Source of the DNA: Opimibacter sp041746735
GTDB lineage: Bacteria > Bacteroidota > Bacteroidia > Chitinophagales > Saprospiraceae
Assembly (NCBI GenBank): GCA_041746735.1
Contig: JBGTGP010000009.1
Location: 1 to 64,000 of the forward strand
Direction: 5' to 3'
Length of the DNA: 64,000 nucleotides
The notes under the pieces are model-generated. The model was not told the DNA's origin. It saw only the letters and a program-made list of their open reading frames with translations, and did not search any database. The position numbers were made by a program, and so were the translations under genes. Of the stretch, positions 26,329 through 34,715 are shown piece by piece (within the stretch, counting starts at the first letter, position 1; each line of letters opens with the position of its first letter).

Positions 26329-26364
26329 TCAAAACGGACCAAAACAGGTTAATACAAAAGGATC

Positions 26365-26787
26365 ATGTTACAGCCAAAACGTACGAAGTACAGGAAGCAA
26401 CAAAAAGGTAGAAACAGGGGCGTGGCCTGGAAGGGAAGTGATATTTCCTTTGGCAGTTATGGACTTAAGGCACTTGAATTGGGTCGCCTGACCAGTCGTC
26501 AGATCGAATCTGCAAGGATTGCCATGACGCGTCATATGAAACGGGAAGGCGTGGTTTGGATCCGCATTTTTCCAGACAAACCGGTCACGCGCAAGCCGCA
26601 GGAAGTTCGGATGGGGAAAGGGAAAGGAGCTCACGATCATTGGGTGGCGCTGGTACAACCCGGCCGTATTATGTTCGAAATTGATGGCGTAGCCCCTGCA
26701 GTTGCAAGACAAGCCCTGGCATTGGCCGCTCAAAAATTGCCCGTGAAAACCAAAACAATAGTAAGACACGATTTTATAGAATCATAA
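26365..26787 (+). CDS. rplP: 50S ribosomal protein L16 (uL16)
   Basis: The 140-residue protein matches L16 (M-L-Q-P-K-R-T-K-Y-R-K, R-I-F-P-D-K-P-V-T-x-K-P, M-G-K-G-K-G). L16 organises the A-site finger and tRNA accommodation corridor. It is followed by rpmC after 12 bases. Confidence 0.97.
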   Translation: MLQPKRTKYRKQQKGRNRGVAWKGSDISFGSYGLKALELGRLTSRQIESARIAMTRHMKREGVVWIRIFPDKPVTRKPQEVRMGKGKGAHDHWVALVQPGRIMFEIDGVAPAVARQALALAAQKLPVKTKTIVRHDFIES

Positions 26788-26799
26788 GCAGGATCATCC

Positions 26800-27060
26800 A
26801 TGGCTACAAAGAAGTTTATCGAGTTAAGTGAAATGTCAGAAGCTGATCTGAAGGCGGAACTGAGCCAAATTCACACCCAGTATCAAAAACTGCGGTTTGA
26901 CCATACCATCAAAGGGCTGGACAATCCGTTGACCCTGCGGAATACCCGCCGGGATATCGCCCGCCTGGAGTCAGAAATACGTCGCCGGGAAGTCGTCGCC
27001 ATGACCCCGGAGCAGGTCGCTAAAAGGTCGAAAATCAGATTACGTCGCAAAAATGCTTAA
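26800..27060 (+). CDS. rpmC: 50S ribosomal protein L29 (uL29)
   Basis: The 86-residue, largely helical protein has the L29 core L-R-F-D-H-x-I-K-x-L-x-N-P followed by L-R-x-x-R-R-D-I-A-R. It is about 20 residues longer than many homologues because of a basic C-terminal stretch (A-K-R-S-K-I-R-L-R-R-K). It sits near the tunnel exit beside L23. Confidence 0.93.
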   Translation: MATKKFIELSEMSEADLKAELSQIHTQYQKLRFDHTIKGLDNPLTLRNTRRDIARLESEIRRREVVAMTPEQVAKRSKIRLRRKNA

Positions 27061-27067
27061 TCCAGTC

Positions 27068-27331
27068 ATGAATACGAACGAGCAATCCTTAAAGAAGCAA
27101 AGAGTTGGTGTTGTGACCAGCAATAAAAATGATAAAACTATCACCGTGATGGTGGAACGGAAACTTCGTCACCCGATCTATGGCAAGTTAGTCAAGCGCA
27201 ATAAGAAATTTATGGCGCATGATGAAGCCAATGCCTGTGGGGTAGGGGACCTCGTACGGATCGTGGAATCACGTCCGCTGAGCGCCCTTAAGCGGTGGCG
27301 TTTGGTCGAAATCATTCAAAAAGCCAAGTAA
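27068..27331 (+). CDS. rpsQ: 30S ribosomal protein S17 (uS17)
   Basis: The 87-residue protein has R-V-G-V-V-T-S-N-K-x-D-K-T-I-T-V and R-H-P-I-Y-G-K, diagnostic of S17, which binds 16S rRNA helix 11. The ATG at 27068 is preferred; the ATG at 27053 would overlap the end of rpmC by 8 bases and add five unlike residues. Confidence 0.96.
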   Translation: MNTNEQSLKKQRVGVVTSNKNDKTITVMVERKLRHPIYGKLVKRNKKFMAHDEANACGVGDLVRIVESRPLSALKRWRLVEIIQKAK

Positions 27332-27375
27332 TTTACTTTATCCATTGTCCTGGAATTACAGGGAACTGAAAGAAC

Positions 27376-27741
27376 ATGATACAACAAGAATCAAGACTCA
27401 ATGTAGCCGACAACAGCGGAGCCAAAGAAGTACTTTGTATACGCGTGTTGGGTGGATCTCATCGCAGATATGCCTCTGTCGGAGACAAGATCGTCGTGAC
27501 CGTGAAAGATGCTGCGCCGGGTGGTCTTAAAAAAGGATTGGTATCCAAAGCCGTTGTCGTTCGGACCAAAAAAGAGATCCGTCGGAAAGATGGTTCCTAC
27601 ATCCGATTTGATGACAATGCGGTTGTACTGCTCAATGCCGCTGATGAACCCCGCGGGACCCGGATTTTTGGTCCTGTCGCACGTGAATTGCGGGAGCGTG
27701 ATTATATGCGTATTGTATCTCTTGCCCCGGAAGTTATCTGA
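27376..27741 (+). CDS. rplN: 50S ribosomal protein L14 (uL14)
   Basis: The 121-residue protein matches L14 (M-I-Q-Q-E-S-R-L-N-V-A-D-N-S-G-A-K, then G-T-R-I-F-G-P-V-A-R-E-L-R). L14 forms an intersubunit bridge and is the docking site of the silencing factor RsfS. It opens the conventional spc section of the block. Confidence 0.98.
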   Translation: MIQQESRLNVADNSGAKEVLCIRVLGGSHRRYASVGDKIVVTVKDAAPGGLKKGLVSKAVVVRTKKEIRRKDGSYIRFDDNAVVLLNAADEPRGTRIFGPVARELRERDYMRIVSLAPEVI

Positions 27742-27771
27742 TCTACAACTATTAGCCATCAAGCATAAGTC

Positions 27772-28116
27772 ATGAGCACAAAAAAAGCACAAAGCGACAA
27801 AAAAGTACCTAAACCCTTCCTTCGGAAAGGCGATATGGTCATGGTCGTTTCAGGAGCAGATAAAGGCAAGAAAGGAAATGTGGTAGAGGTCATTCTCGGC
27901 AAGCATCGGGTCATCGTGGAAGATGTCAACATTGTCAAGAAACATCGCAAACCGACCCAAAATACACCCGGAGGGATCATTGAAATCCCGGCGCCCATCC
28001 ATATCTCAAATGTCATGCTGGTCGATCCCAAATCGGGAGAGCCCACCCGCATAGGTCGTAAAAATGTCGACGGTAAAAACGTCCGGTATTCAAAAAAATC
28101 AGGAGAAATTATCTAG
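27772..28116 (+). CDS. rplX: 50S ribosomal protein L24 (uL24)
   Basis: The 114-residue protein has the KOW motif (G-D-M-V-M-V-V-S-G-A-D-K-G-K-K-G) and E-D-V-N-I-V-K-K-H. L24 starts 50S assembly and borders the tunnel exit. Its stop codon is 2 bases before the ATG of rplE, which suggests translational coupling. Confidence 0.97.
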   Translation: MSTKKAQSDKKVPKPFLRKGDMVMVVSGADKGKKGNVVEVILGKHRVIVEDVNIVKKHRKPTQNTPGGIIEIPAPIHISNVMLVDPKSGEPTRIGRKNVDGKNVRYSKKSGEII

Positions 28117-28118
28117 TG

Positions 28119-28676
28119 ATGAGTTATACACCTCGCCTTCAACAATTTTATAACCAAGTGGTGGCCCCCAAACTCATGGAGCAGTTTGGGTATTCTTCTC
28201 CCATGCAGATCCCCCGTGTGGTGAAGATCAGCCTCAACCAGGGAATTGGTCAGGCAACACAAGACAAGAAACTCGTCGATGTTTTTCAGACCGAGATGAC
28301 GACGATCGCCGGTCAAAAAGCAGTTCCGACGATTGCAAGAAAATCTATTTCGAACTTCAAACTCAGAGATGGTATGCCGATCGGCGTCCGCGTTACGCTA
28401 CGTCGTGAACGGATGTATGAGTTTCTCGATCGCCTGATTACCGTCACCCTGCCACGGGTGAGGGACTTCCAGGGGATCAGTGATAAAAGCTTTGATGGTC
28501 GCGGTAATTATTCCATGGGCGTCACTGAGCAAATCATTTTCCCGGAGATCGACCTGGACAAAATCACCAAGGTCAACGGCATGGATATCACCATTGTCAC
28601 CACAGCACAAACCGATGCAGAAGCATTTGCGCTTTTGAAAGAACTCGGAATGCCATTTAAAAATCAGAAAATCTAA
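28119..28676 (+). CDS. rplE: 50S ribosomal protein L5 (uL5)
   Basis: The 185-residue protein shows L5 features: I-P-R-V-V-K-I-S-L-N-Q-G-I-G, R-K-S-I-S-N-F-K-L-R and F-P-E-I-D-L-D-K. L5 binds 5S rRNA and contacts P-site tRNA. ATG at 28119 is chosen; the GTG at 28116 overlaps the stop codon of rplX. Confidence 0.97.
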   Translation: MSYTPRLQQFYNQVVAPKLMEQFGYSSPMQIPRVVKISLNQGIGQATQDKKLVDVFQTEMTTIAGQKAVPTIARKSISNFKLRDGMPIGVRVTLRRERMYEFLDRLITVTLPRVRDFQGISDKSFDGRGNYSMGVTEQIIFPEIDLDKITKVNGMDITIVTTAQTDAEAFALLKELGMPFKNQKI

Positions 28677-28687
28677 GTATCCATACC

Positions 28688-28957
28688 ATGGCAAGAACGT
28701 CATTAATCGCTCGGGAAAATAAAAGAATCAAACTGGTCATAAAGTATGCCAGTCTGAGGAAGCAACTCAAAGCCGAAGGCAAATGGGATGAGCTCGATAA
28801 GTTGCCCCGCAACTCATCAAAAAAGCGCTTGCATAATCGCTGCAAACTTACCGGCAGACCCAAAGGGTATATGCGGAAGTTTGGATTGTGCAGAAACAAA
28901 TTCAGAGAAATGGCACTGATGGGTAAATTGCCCGGTATCACTAAATCAAGTTGGTAA
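28688..28957 (+). CDS. rpsN: 30S ribosomal protein S14, zinc-free long form (uS14)
   Basis: The 89-residue protein is the long S14 type. It lacks the two C-x-x-C zinc pairs of the short form, having only N-R-C-K-L-T-G-R-P-K-G-Y and G-L-C-R-N-K-F-R-E. It therefore should not need zinc. It lies in its usual place between rplE and rpsH. Confidence 0.97.
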   Translation: MARTSLIARENKRIKLVIKYASLRKQLKAEGKWDELDKLPRNSSKKRLHNRCKLTGRPKGYMRKFGLCRNKFREMALMGKLPGITKSSW

Positions 28958-28994
28958 TAATACAGAATATCATCGCTTATATCTAATTATATTC

Positions 28995-29396
28995 ATGGCA
29001 GTTACAGATCCTATCGCCGATTATTTGACCCGTATCCGGAATGCGCAGCAAGCCAGACACCGGGTGGTCACCATTCCCAGTTCCAAACTGAAAAAGAAGA
29101 TCACCGAGATCCTCTATGATCAGGGGTATATCCTGAAATATACCTTTGAAGGAGAAGGGAAGGAAGCCGTGATTAAAATCGCGATCAAATATAATCCCGA
29201 CACCAAGGAACCGGTCATCCGTGAGCTGGGTCGTATCAGCAAGCCTGGATTGCGGGTGTTTTCTTCCAAAGAGGAGTTGCCCCGGATTATCAACGGACTA
29301 GGGGTGGCGATCATTTCGACATCGCATGGCCTGATGACCGATAAAGAAGCACGTAAACAAAATCTCGGCGGAGAATGTCTCTGCTATATATATTAA
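28995..29396 (+). CDS. rpsH: 30S ribosomal protein S8 (uS8)
   Basis: The 133-residue protein matches S8 (D-P-I-A-D-Y-L-T-R-I-R-N-A, I-S-T-S-x-G-L-M-T-D-K-E-A-R, G-G-E-x-L-C-Y-I-Y). S8 organises the central domain of 16S rRNA and represses spc mRNA in enterobacteria. No such target can be recognised here. Confidence 0.97.
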   Translation: MAVTDPIADYLTRIRNAQQARHRVVTIPSSKLKKKITEILYDQGYILKYTFEGEGKEAVIKIAIKYNPDTKEPVIRELGRISKPGLRVFSSKEELPRIINGLGVAIISTSHGLMTDKEARKQNLGGECLCYIY

Positions 29397-29434
29397 TGAA
29401 CGGAATTCGCATTCAACCATAAAAATTAACAGTC

Positions 29435-29992
29435 GTGTCACGAGTAGGTAATTCACCCATCAGTTTGCCCCAAGGCGTGGACTTCAATGTGTCCAAAGGT
29501 AACCTGGTGACCATCAAAGGTCCCAAAGGATCTTTGCAGGAGCAAATCGATCAGGCCATCACGGTCAAAATCGACGACGGACAAATTACATTTGCTCGTC
29601 CGACAGATCAAAACCGTCACAAAGCCCTGCACGGTCTTTCACGGGCCCTGGTCAATAACATGATCACAGGGGTGACCGACGGCTTTACCAAAACACTCGA
29701 ATTGGTAGGGGTCGGCTACAGAGTCACCAATACCGGCAATCTCCTGGAGATTATCATCGGATATTCCCACCCGATCTACTTTTATGTACCTGAGGAAGTG
29801 AAAGTCGAGACCAAGACTGAAAAAGGATCTAACCCGATGATCATCCTGACCTCGAATGACAAGCAGTTGCTGGGTCAGGTAGCGGCCAAGATCCGAGCAT
29901 ATCGAAAGCCTGAGCCTTATAAAGGCAAAGGGATCAAGTATTCGAATGAAATATTGAGAAGAAAAGCCGGTAAGACCTCCGGTAAAAAATAA
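29435..29992 (+). CDS. rplF: 50S ribosomal protein L6 (uL6)
   Basis: The 185-residue protein starts at GTG (29435), giving the classic S-R-V-G-N-S-P-I. It carries T-L-E-L-V-G-V-G-Y-R and the C-terminal K-P-E-P-Y-K-G-K-G-I-K-Y. L6 supports the sarcin-ricin loop region where elongation factors bind. No ATG offers a better start. Confidence 0.97.
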   Translation: MSRVGNSPISLPQGVDFNVSKGNLVTIKGPKGSLQEQIDQAITVKIDDGQITFARPTDQNRHKALHGLSRALVNNMITGVTDGFTKTLELVGVGYRVTNTGNLLEIIIGYSHPIYFYVPEEVKVETKTEKGSNPMIILTSNDKQLLGQVAAKIRAYRKPEPYKGKGIKYSNEILRRKAGKTSGKK

Positions 29993-30013
29993 TCTGCGCT
30001 AAACCGCTTTCTT

Positions 30014-30364
30014 ATGGCACTGACTAAAACCGCAAGACGTAAACGCATACACCACCGTATACGTAAAAAAATGGAAGGCAATACCGCACGCCCGCGCCTG
30101 TCCGTATACCGTTCCAATCATCAGATCTATTGTCAATTGATCGATGATGCTAAAGGAATAACACTGGCCTCCGCTTCCTCCAGAGACGAATCTGTCAACG
30201 GCGGTAACAAGAGCGAACTGGCCCGAAAGGTCGGCGAACTGATCGGCACACGTGCACAGTCCCTCAATATTTCTGAGGTGGTTTTCGATCGTGGGGGATA
30301 TCTCTTCCATGGCAGGGTCAAAGCACTGGCCGAAGGAGCCAGAAGTGCAGGACTAAAATTTTAA
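30014..30364 (+). CDS. rplR: 50S ribosomal protein L18 (uL18)
   Basis: The 116-residue protein has a basic N-terminus (R-R-K-R-I-H-H-R-I-R-K-K), R-P-R-L-S-V-Y-R-S-N-x-x-I-Y and a final F-D-R-G-G-Y-L-F-H-G-R-V-K-A-L. L18 brings 5S rRNA into the large subunit together with L5. Confidence 0.97.
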   Translation: MALTKTARRKRIHHRIRKKMEGNTARPRLSVYRSNHQIYCQLIDDAKGITLASASSRDESVNGGNKSELARKVGELIGTRAQSLNISEVVFDRGGYLFHGRVKALAEGARSAGLKF

Positions 30365-30389
30365 TCCATCGTTCTAATCAGGATATAAC

Positions 30390-30935
30390 GTGAAAGAAGC
30401 AGCAGTACGAGTAAAAGCATCTGAGACCGATCTCAAAGACAAATTGGTCGCCCTCAACCGGGTGGCAAAGGTGACGAAAGGGGGACGTACGTTTTCATTC
30501 GCCGCTATTGTGGTGGTCGGGGATGGACAAGGTGCCGTCGGCCAAGGATTGGGTAAGGCACGGGATGTCCAGGAGGCCATCGCTAAAGCCATCGATGATG
30601 CAAAAAAGAATCTGGTCAAAGTCCCTATCCATAAAGGCACTATCCCTCACATGCAGTTGGGTAAATTCGGTGCTGGCCGGGTATTAATTAAACCCGCCTC
30701 AGATGGTACAGGTGTTATCGCCGGTGGTGCTATGCGTGCCGTACTCGAAAGCGCAGGCGTACATAATGTATTGGCCAAATCCATGGGTTCGTCCAATCCA
30801 CACAATGTCGTTAAAGCAACCATTAACGCGCTGATGCTGCTCCGCAGCCCCCAGACCATTGCCAAGGACAGACGGATTTCTGTAGAAAAAGTCTTTGGCC
30901 AACCGGTGAAAGAACAAACAGACACTAACGAATAA
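30390..30935 (+). CDS. rpsE: 30S ribosomal protein S5 (uS5)
   Basis: The 181-residue protein starts at GTG (30390). It has the S5 double-stranded-RNA-binding part (K-V-T-K-G-G-R-T-F-S-F) and the C-terminal V-L-E-x-A-G-V-x-x-x-L-A-K-S-x-G-S-x-N-P. S5 acts in decoding fidelity and mRNA unwinding at the entry channel. Confidence 0.97.
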   Translation: MKEAAVRVKASETDLKDKLVALNRVAKVTKGGRTFSFAAIVVVGDGQGAVGQGLGKARDVQEAIAKAIDDAKKNLVKVPIHKGTIPHMQLGKFGAGRVLIKPASDGTGVIAGGAMRAVLESAGVHNVLAKSMGSSNPHNVVKATINALMLLRSPQTIAKDRRISVEKVFGQPVKEQTDTNE

Positions 30936-30946
30936 TACGTGGAAGT

Positions 30947-31129
30947 ATGTCCAAGATAAAAATAACACAGGTCAAAAGTCATATCGACCGGCCACAACGC
31001 CAGAAGGACACCATCAAAGCGTTGGGATTGGGAAAGATCAACAGATCAAATGTACTGGACAATACTCCTTCTGTCAAGGGGATGATTGATTCAGTCGCCC
31101 ATCTCCTTAAAGTAGAACATATTGTATAA
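30947..31129 (+). CDS. rpmD: 50S ribosomal protein L30 (uL30)
   Basis: The 60-residue protein shows K-I-T-Q-V-K-S, R-Q-K-D-T-I-K-A-L-G-L-G-K-I-N and the final V-x-H-L-L-K-V-E. Its small size is typical of bacterial L30. It begins 11 bases after rpsE and is followed by rplO. Confidence 0.96.
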   Translation: MSKIKITQVKSHIDRPQRQKDTIKALGLGKINRSNVLDNTPSVKGMIDSVAHLLKVEHIV

Positions 31130-31148
31130 TCCGTAATCGAAGAGCAAC

Positions 31149-31595
31149 ATGGATCTCCATAATCTAACACCCGCACCAGGATCGGTGCAGGACAACAAGC
31201 GAAAAGGTCGGGGCCAGGGTTCCGGAAGAGGGGGTACATCTACCCGTGGCCACAAAGGAGCGAAGTCCAGATCAGGCTATAAGTCCAAAAGGGGGCATGA
31301 AGGAGGCCAGATGCCAATCCACATGCGGCTGCCTAAGCGCGGTTTTAAGAACCCAAACCGGGAGAGCTTTATTGCGCTCAATCTGGATCAACTACAGGCC
31401 ATGACCGACAAGTTTAAGGTCACGGAATGGACCCTGGAAGTCCTTCAGCAACATAATTTTATCTCCCGCAATGACAAGGTCAAACTCCTGGGTCGCGGAG
31501 CTATCAGTACCAAGATCAACCTCTCCGCTCATGCAGCGAGTGAGGCTGCCCGGAAAGCCGTAGAAGCTGCAGGCGGAAGTATCACTATCGTGTAA
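31149..31595 (+). CDS. rplO: 50S ribosomal protein L15 (uL15)
   Basis: The 148-residue protein has the L15 start L-H-N-L-x-P-A-P-G-S, a glycine/arginine-rich loop (K-G-R-G-Q-G-S-G-R-G-G-T) and G-G-Q-M-P-I-H-M-R-L-P-K-R-G-F. It lies directly before secY, 20 bases apart, as in most bacteria. Confidence 0.97.
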   Translation: MDLHNLTPAPGSVQDNKRKGRGQGSGRGGTSTRGHKGAKSRSGYKSKRGHEGGQMPIHMRLPKRGFKNPNRESFIALNLDQLQAMTDKFKVTEWTLEVLQQHNFISRNDKVKLLGRGAISTKINLSAHAASEAARKAVEAAGGSITIV

Positions 31596-31615
31596 GCATA
31601 TCTGGTTAAAGCCGA

Positions 31616-32995
31616 ATGAAGAACTTTATCACCACCCTACAACATATCTGGAAGATTAAAGAATTACGTAATCGTATTCTTTTTACACTTCTCATGCTGG
31701 CCGTGTATCGTCTAGGTTCACGGATTGTTCTTCCCGGTGTTGATCCCACGATTCTGGACAACTTTACCAGTAACCGGACCAGCAATGATCTTTTGGGTCT
31801 CATTAATACCTTTACGGGAGGTGCATTCAATAATGCCGCCATTTTTGCACTGGGGATTATGCCCTATATCACGGCTTCAATTATCATTCAGCTCCTTGGA
31901 TTTGCCGTACCCTACTTCCAACGATTACAGCAGAAGGAAGGCGAGTCCGGACGGAAGAAAATTACACAGTTAACCAGACTCCTCACTGTGGCCATAACGC
32001 TGGTTCAGGGCGGAGCCTATCTGACCTATATCAAAAGCATTGGGGCTATTTCTCCCAATATTCCAATGTCCTTATTTTGGTTTTCCAGCATCATTATCCT
32101 CTCCACCGGTACCATCCTCGCGATGTGGCTCGGTGAGCGAATTACCGATAAAGGTATTGGGAATGGTATCTCTATGATCATCATGGTGGGAATTATTGCA
32201 ACCCTTCCTCAAGCCCTGATCTTCGAATTTCAGGCGCAGTACAATACCGGGGGATTGCTCATGTTTGTGATCGAACTGGCTGCCTTCTTTGTGGTGACCA
32301 TGCTGTGTATCCTGATAGTGCAGGGGGTCCGACGGATTCCGATCCAGTTTGCCAAACGAATGGTCGGCCGGGGTAATGCAACCATTCCACAGTCAGGCGC
32401 CCGGGATTATATCCCTTTGAAAGTCAATGCAGCTGGCGTTATGCCGATTATTTTTGCGCAGGCCATTCTGTTCCTTCCTATGACCATTGCCCAGTATTTT
32501 ATGCAGGGTGACGGAGCCCAGGGCCAAACCGGAGGGTTTCTTAGAGCGTTGAATGATCCATTTTCATGGGCAACGGCACTATTTTCATTCGTCCTCGTTG
32601 TCGCCTTTACCTACATCTACACCGCACTCATCGTCAATCCCCAGCAATATTCAGAATACCTCAAGCGTCAAAACGCTTTTATTCCAGGGATTAAGCCAGG
32701 TAAGGATACCGCCGATTTTATAGATAATATCACCACACGGGTAACATTGCCAGGAGCGTTGTTTCTGGGGCTGATTACCATCCTGCCTAAGTTTGCGTTC
32801 AGTGCCGGAGTCAATCAGGGTTTTGCCATCTTTTTTGGCGGGACATCTCTGTTGATCCTGGTCGGGGTGATCCTGGATACACTCCAGCAAGTGGAAAGTC
32901 ATCTTCTGATGCGCAAATACGATGGCCTGGTCAAATCCGGACGCCTGAAAGGCCGCAGTAGCGGTAGCGGTATGCAGATTGGGGCCAATATGTAA
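31616..32995 (+). CDS. secY: Preprotein translocase subunit SecY
   Basis: The 459-residue integral membrane protein has ten predicted transmembrane helices and the SecY motifs G-I-M-P-Y-I-T-A-S-I-I-I-Q-L and M-V-G-R-G-N-A. It forms the protein-conducting channel of the Sec pathway, which delivers T9SS cargo such as the giant protein to the periplasm. Length is slightly above that of proteobacterial SecY. It is followed by map after 61 bases with no adk between, as is common in this phylum. Confidence 0.98.
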   Translation: MKNFITTLQHIWKIKELRNRILFTLLMLAVYRLGSRIVLPGVDPTILDNFTSNRTSNDLLGLINTFTGGAFNNAAIFALGIMPYITASIIIQLLGFAVPYFQRLQQKEGESGRKKITQLTRLLTVAITLVQGGAYLTYIKSIGAISPNIPMSLFWFSSIIILSTGTILAMWLGERITDKGIGNGISMIIMVGIIATLPQALIFEFQAQYNTGGLLMFVIELAAFFVVTMLCILIVQGVRRIPIQFAKRMVGRGNATIPQSGARDYIPLKVNAAGVMPIIFAQAILFLPMTIAQYFMQGDGAQGQTGGFLRALNDPFSWATALFSFVLVVAFTYIYTALIVNPQQYSEYLKRQNAFIPGIKPGKDTADFIDNITTRVTLPGALFLGLITILPKFAFSAGVNQGFAIFFGGTSLLILVGVILDTLQQVESHLLMRKYDGLVKSGRLKGRSSGSGMQIGANM

Positions 32996-33056
32996 TGAAG
33001 GACTTTGCGCATGATTTTTTCCTGTTTCGTTTTATTACACTGATGATCCACCACAC

Positions 33057-33896
33057 ATGTCTATAGGAGGATCGCGATTTCAGTATAAGTCCCAGGAAGA
33101 GATTGAATTGATCAGGATCAACTGTCTGTTGGTCTCCCGCACACTGGCAGAAGTCGCCGGGCACATCAGGCCCGGCATTACCGGATTGGAACTGGACCAG
33201 CTTGCTGAAACGTTTATTCGGGATCACGGAGCAGAGCCGGCCTTTAAAGGATATCCCGGTAGTGTATTTCCTTTTCCCGGTTCCTTATGTATTTCCTTTA
33301 ATGAAGTCATCGTACATGGTATTCCAGATGCCAGGGCAATCCGGGAAGGCGATATAGTCACCATCGATTGTGGGGTACGGATGAATGGCTTTTTTGGAGA
33401 TGCCGCCTTTACATTCGCTATAGGCGAAATCTATCCTGATACGATGGATTTGCTGACGACCACACGTGGGTGTCTGGCATTGGCGATTGAGCAGGCTGTA
33501 GCGGGCAATCGACTGGGGGATATTGGCTTTGCGGTCCAGCAACATGCTGAAGTAAAACATCAGTATGGGGTGATTCGCGAAATGGTAGGACACGGAATTG
33601 GACGCAGCTTGCACGAGCCACCTGAAGTCCCCAATTATGGAAAGCGGGGAAAAGGGCCCATGCTCCATGAGGGCCTGACCATCGCAATTGAGCCGATGAT
33701 CAACCTCGGAAGCAGGGAGGTTACAATGAAAAAAGACGGATGGACTCTGGTCACCAGGGATTCGAAACCATCAGCTCACTATGAACATACTATAGCCATC
33801 CGAAAAGGCGAGGCAGATGTACTTTCTGACCATTCGCTGGTCGAAGCCGTTATAAAAAATAATGTCAATTTGTCCGAAGTATCGATAAAAAGATAG
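33057..33896 (+). CDS. map: Methionine aminopeptidase, type I
   Basis: The 279-residue enzyme removes N-terminal methionine from nascent proteins. Metal ligands are visible in I-D-C-G-V-R-M-N-G-F-F-G-D-A-A, V-G-H-G-I-G-R-S-L-H-E-P-P, A-I-E-P-M-I and H-Y-E-H-T. It lacks the N-terminal zinc-finger extension, as expected for type Ia. The secY-map-infA order is conserved. Confidence 0.97.
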   Translation: MSIGGSRFQYKSQEEIELIRINCLLVSRTLAEVAGHIRPGITGLELDQLAETFIRDHGAEPAFKGYPGSVFPFPGSLCISFNEVIVHGIPDARAIREGDIVTIDCGVRMNGFFGDAAFTFAIGEIYPDTMDLLTTTRGCLALAIEQAVAGNRLGDIGFAVQQHAEVKHQYGVIREMVGHGIGRSLHEPPEVPNYGKRGKGPMLHEGLTIAIEPMINLGSREVTMKKDGWTLVTRDSKPSAHYEHTIAIRKGEADVLSDHSLVEAVIKNNVNLSEVSIKR

Positions 33897-33920
33897 ATAT
33901 TTGCACTCCAAAATTAAAAA

Positions 33921-34139
33921 ATGGCTAAACAACAGGTAATCAAACAGGACGGAATCATCGAGGAAGCCCTGTCTAATGCCATGTTCAGAGTACGATTGGA
34001 AAATGATCATATGCTGATAGCCACAATCTCAGGTAAAATGCGGATGAATTACATCCGGATCCTGCCTGGGGACAAGGTGTCGGTGGAAATGTCACCCTAT
34101 GATTTGTCCAGGGGCAGAATCACCTACAGATATAAATAA
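33921..34139 (+). CDS. infA: Translation initiation factor IF-1
   Basis: The 72-residue OB-fold protein has I-x-Q-D-G-I-I-E-E-A-L-S-N-A-M-F-R-V, G-K-M-R-M-N-Y-I-R-I-L-P-G-D-K-V and the Y-D-L-S-R-G-R-I-T-Y-R-Y-K end. IF-1 occupies the 30S A site during initiation. A promoter-like TTTG-N23-GATATTTG at 33869-33903 precedes it but departs from consensus. Confidence 0.98.
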   Translation: MAKQQVIKQDGIIEEALSNAMFRVRLENDHMLIATISGKMRMNYIRILPGDKVSVEMSPYDLSRGRITYRYK

Positions 34140-34173
34140 ACAGGCATATATAATGCCTTAAATATTAAGTGAA

Positions 34174-34290
34174 ATGAAAGTAAGAGCTTCCATCAAAAAG
34201 CGTTCCGTGGACTGTAAAATTGTCAGACGGAAAGGCAGGCTGTATATCATCAACAAGAAGAATCCAAAATTTAAACAGCGTCAAGGCTGA
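34174..34290 (+). CDS. rpmJ: 50S ribosomal protein L36, zinc-free form (bL36)
   Basis: A 38-residue frame begins M-K-V-R-A-S-I-K-K-R-S and ends N-P-K-F-K-Q-R-Q-G. The zinc form carries C-x-x-C, a third cysteine and histidine; here only one cysteine remains (V-D-C-K), so this is the C-minus type. It sits between infA and rpsM as in most bacteria. Confidence 0.95.
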   Translation: MKVRASIKKRSVDCKIVRRKGRLYIINKKNPKFKQRQG

Positions 34291-34305
34291 TAAACCAAAC
34301 ATCAT

Positions 34306-34683
34306 ATGGCCAGGATTGCAGGTATAGACCTACCAAGAAATAAAAGGGGCATCATCAGCCTTCAGTACATCTATGGCATCGGCGCCAGCCGGGCCAAAAG
34401 CATTCTGGAGCAAGCCACCATCAGTGAAAGTGTCAAAGTCCAGGACTGGAGTGATGACAACATCATGAGTATTTCCCGGATTATCCAGGAAACCTACAAA
34501 GTGGAGGGAGAACTTCGGTCAGAAGTACAACTTCAGATCAAGCGGCTTATGGATATCGCCTGCTACAGAGGGTTACGCCACCGTAAAGGTCTCCCGGTTC
34601 GCGGTCAGCGGACCAAAACCAACGCCCGGACCAGAAAAGGCAAGCGGAAGACCGTTGCCAACAAGAAAAAAGTAACGAAATAA
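34306..34683 (+). CDS. rpsM: 30S ribosomal protein S13 (uS13)
   Basis: The 125-residue protein shows M-A-R-I-A-G-I-D-L-P, Y-I-Y-G-I-G and the C-terminal R-G-L-R-H-R-K-G-L-P-V-R-G-Q-R-T-K-T-N-A-R-T. S13 forms bridges to the 50S subunit and contacts P-site tRNA. It heads the alpha section of the block. Confidence 0.98.
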   Translation: MARIAGIDLPRNKRGIISLQYIYGIGASRAKSILEQATISESVKVQDWSDDNIMSISRIIQETYKVEGELRSEVQLQIKRLMDIACYRGLRHRKGLPVRGQRTKTNARTRKGKRKTVANKKKVTK

Positions 34684-34715
34684 TCCCATCCCTGTAATAT
34701 ACTCTATTGAGCATT

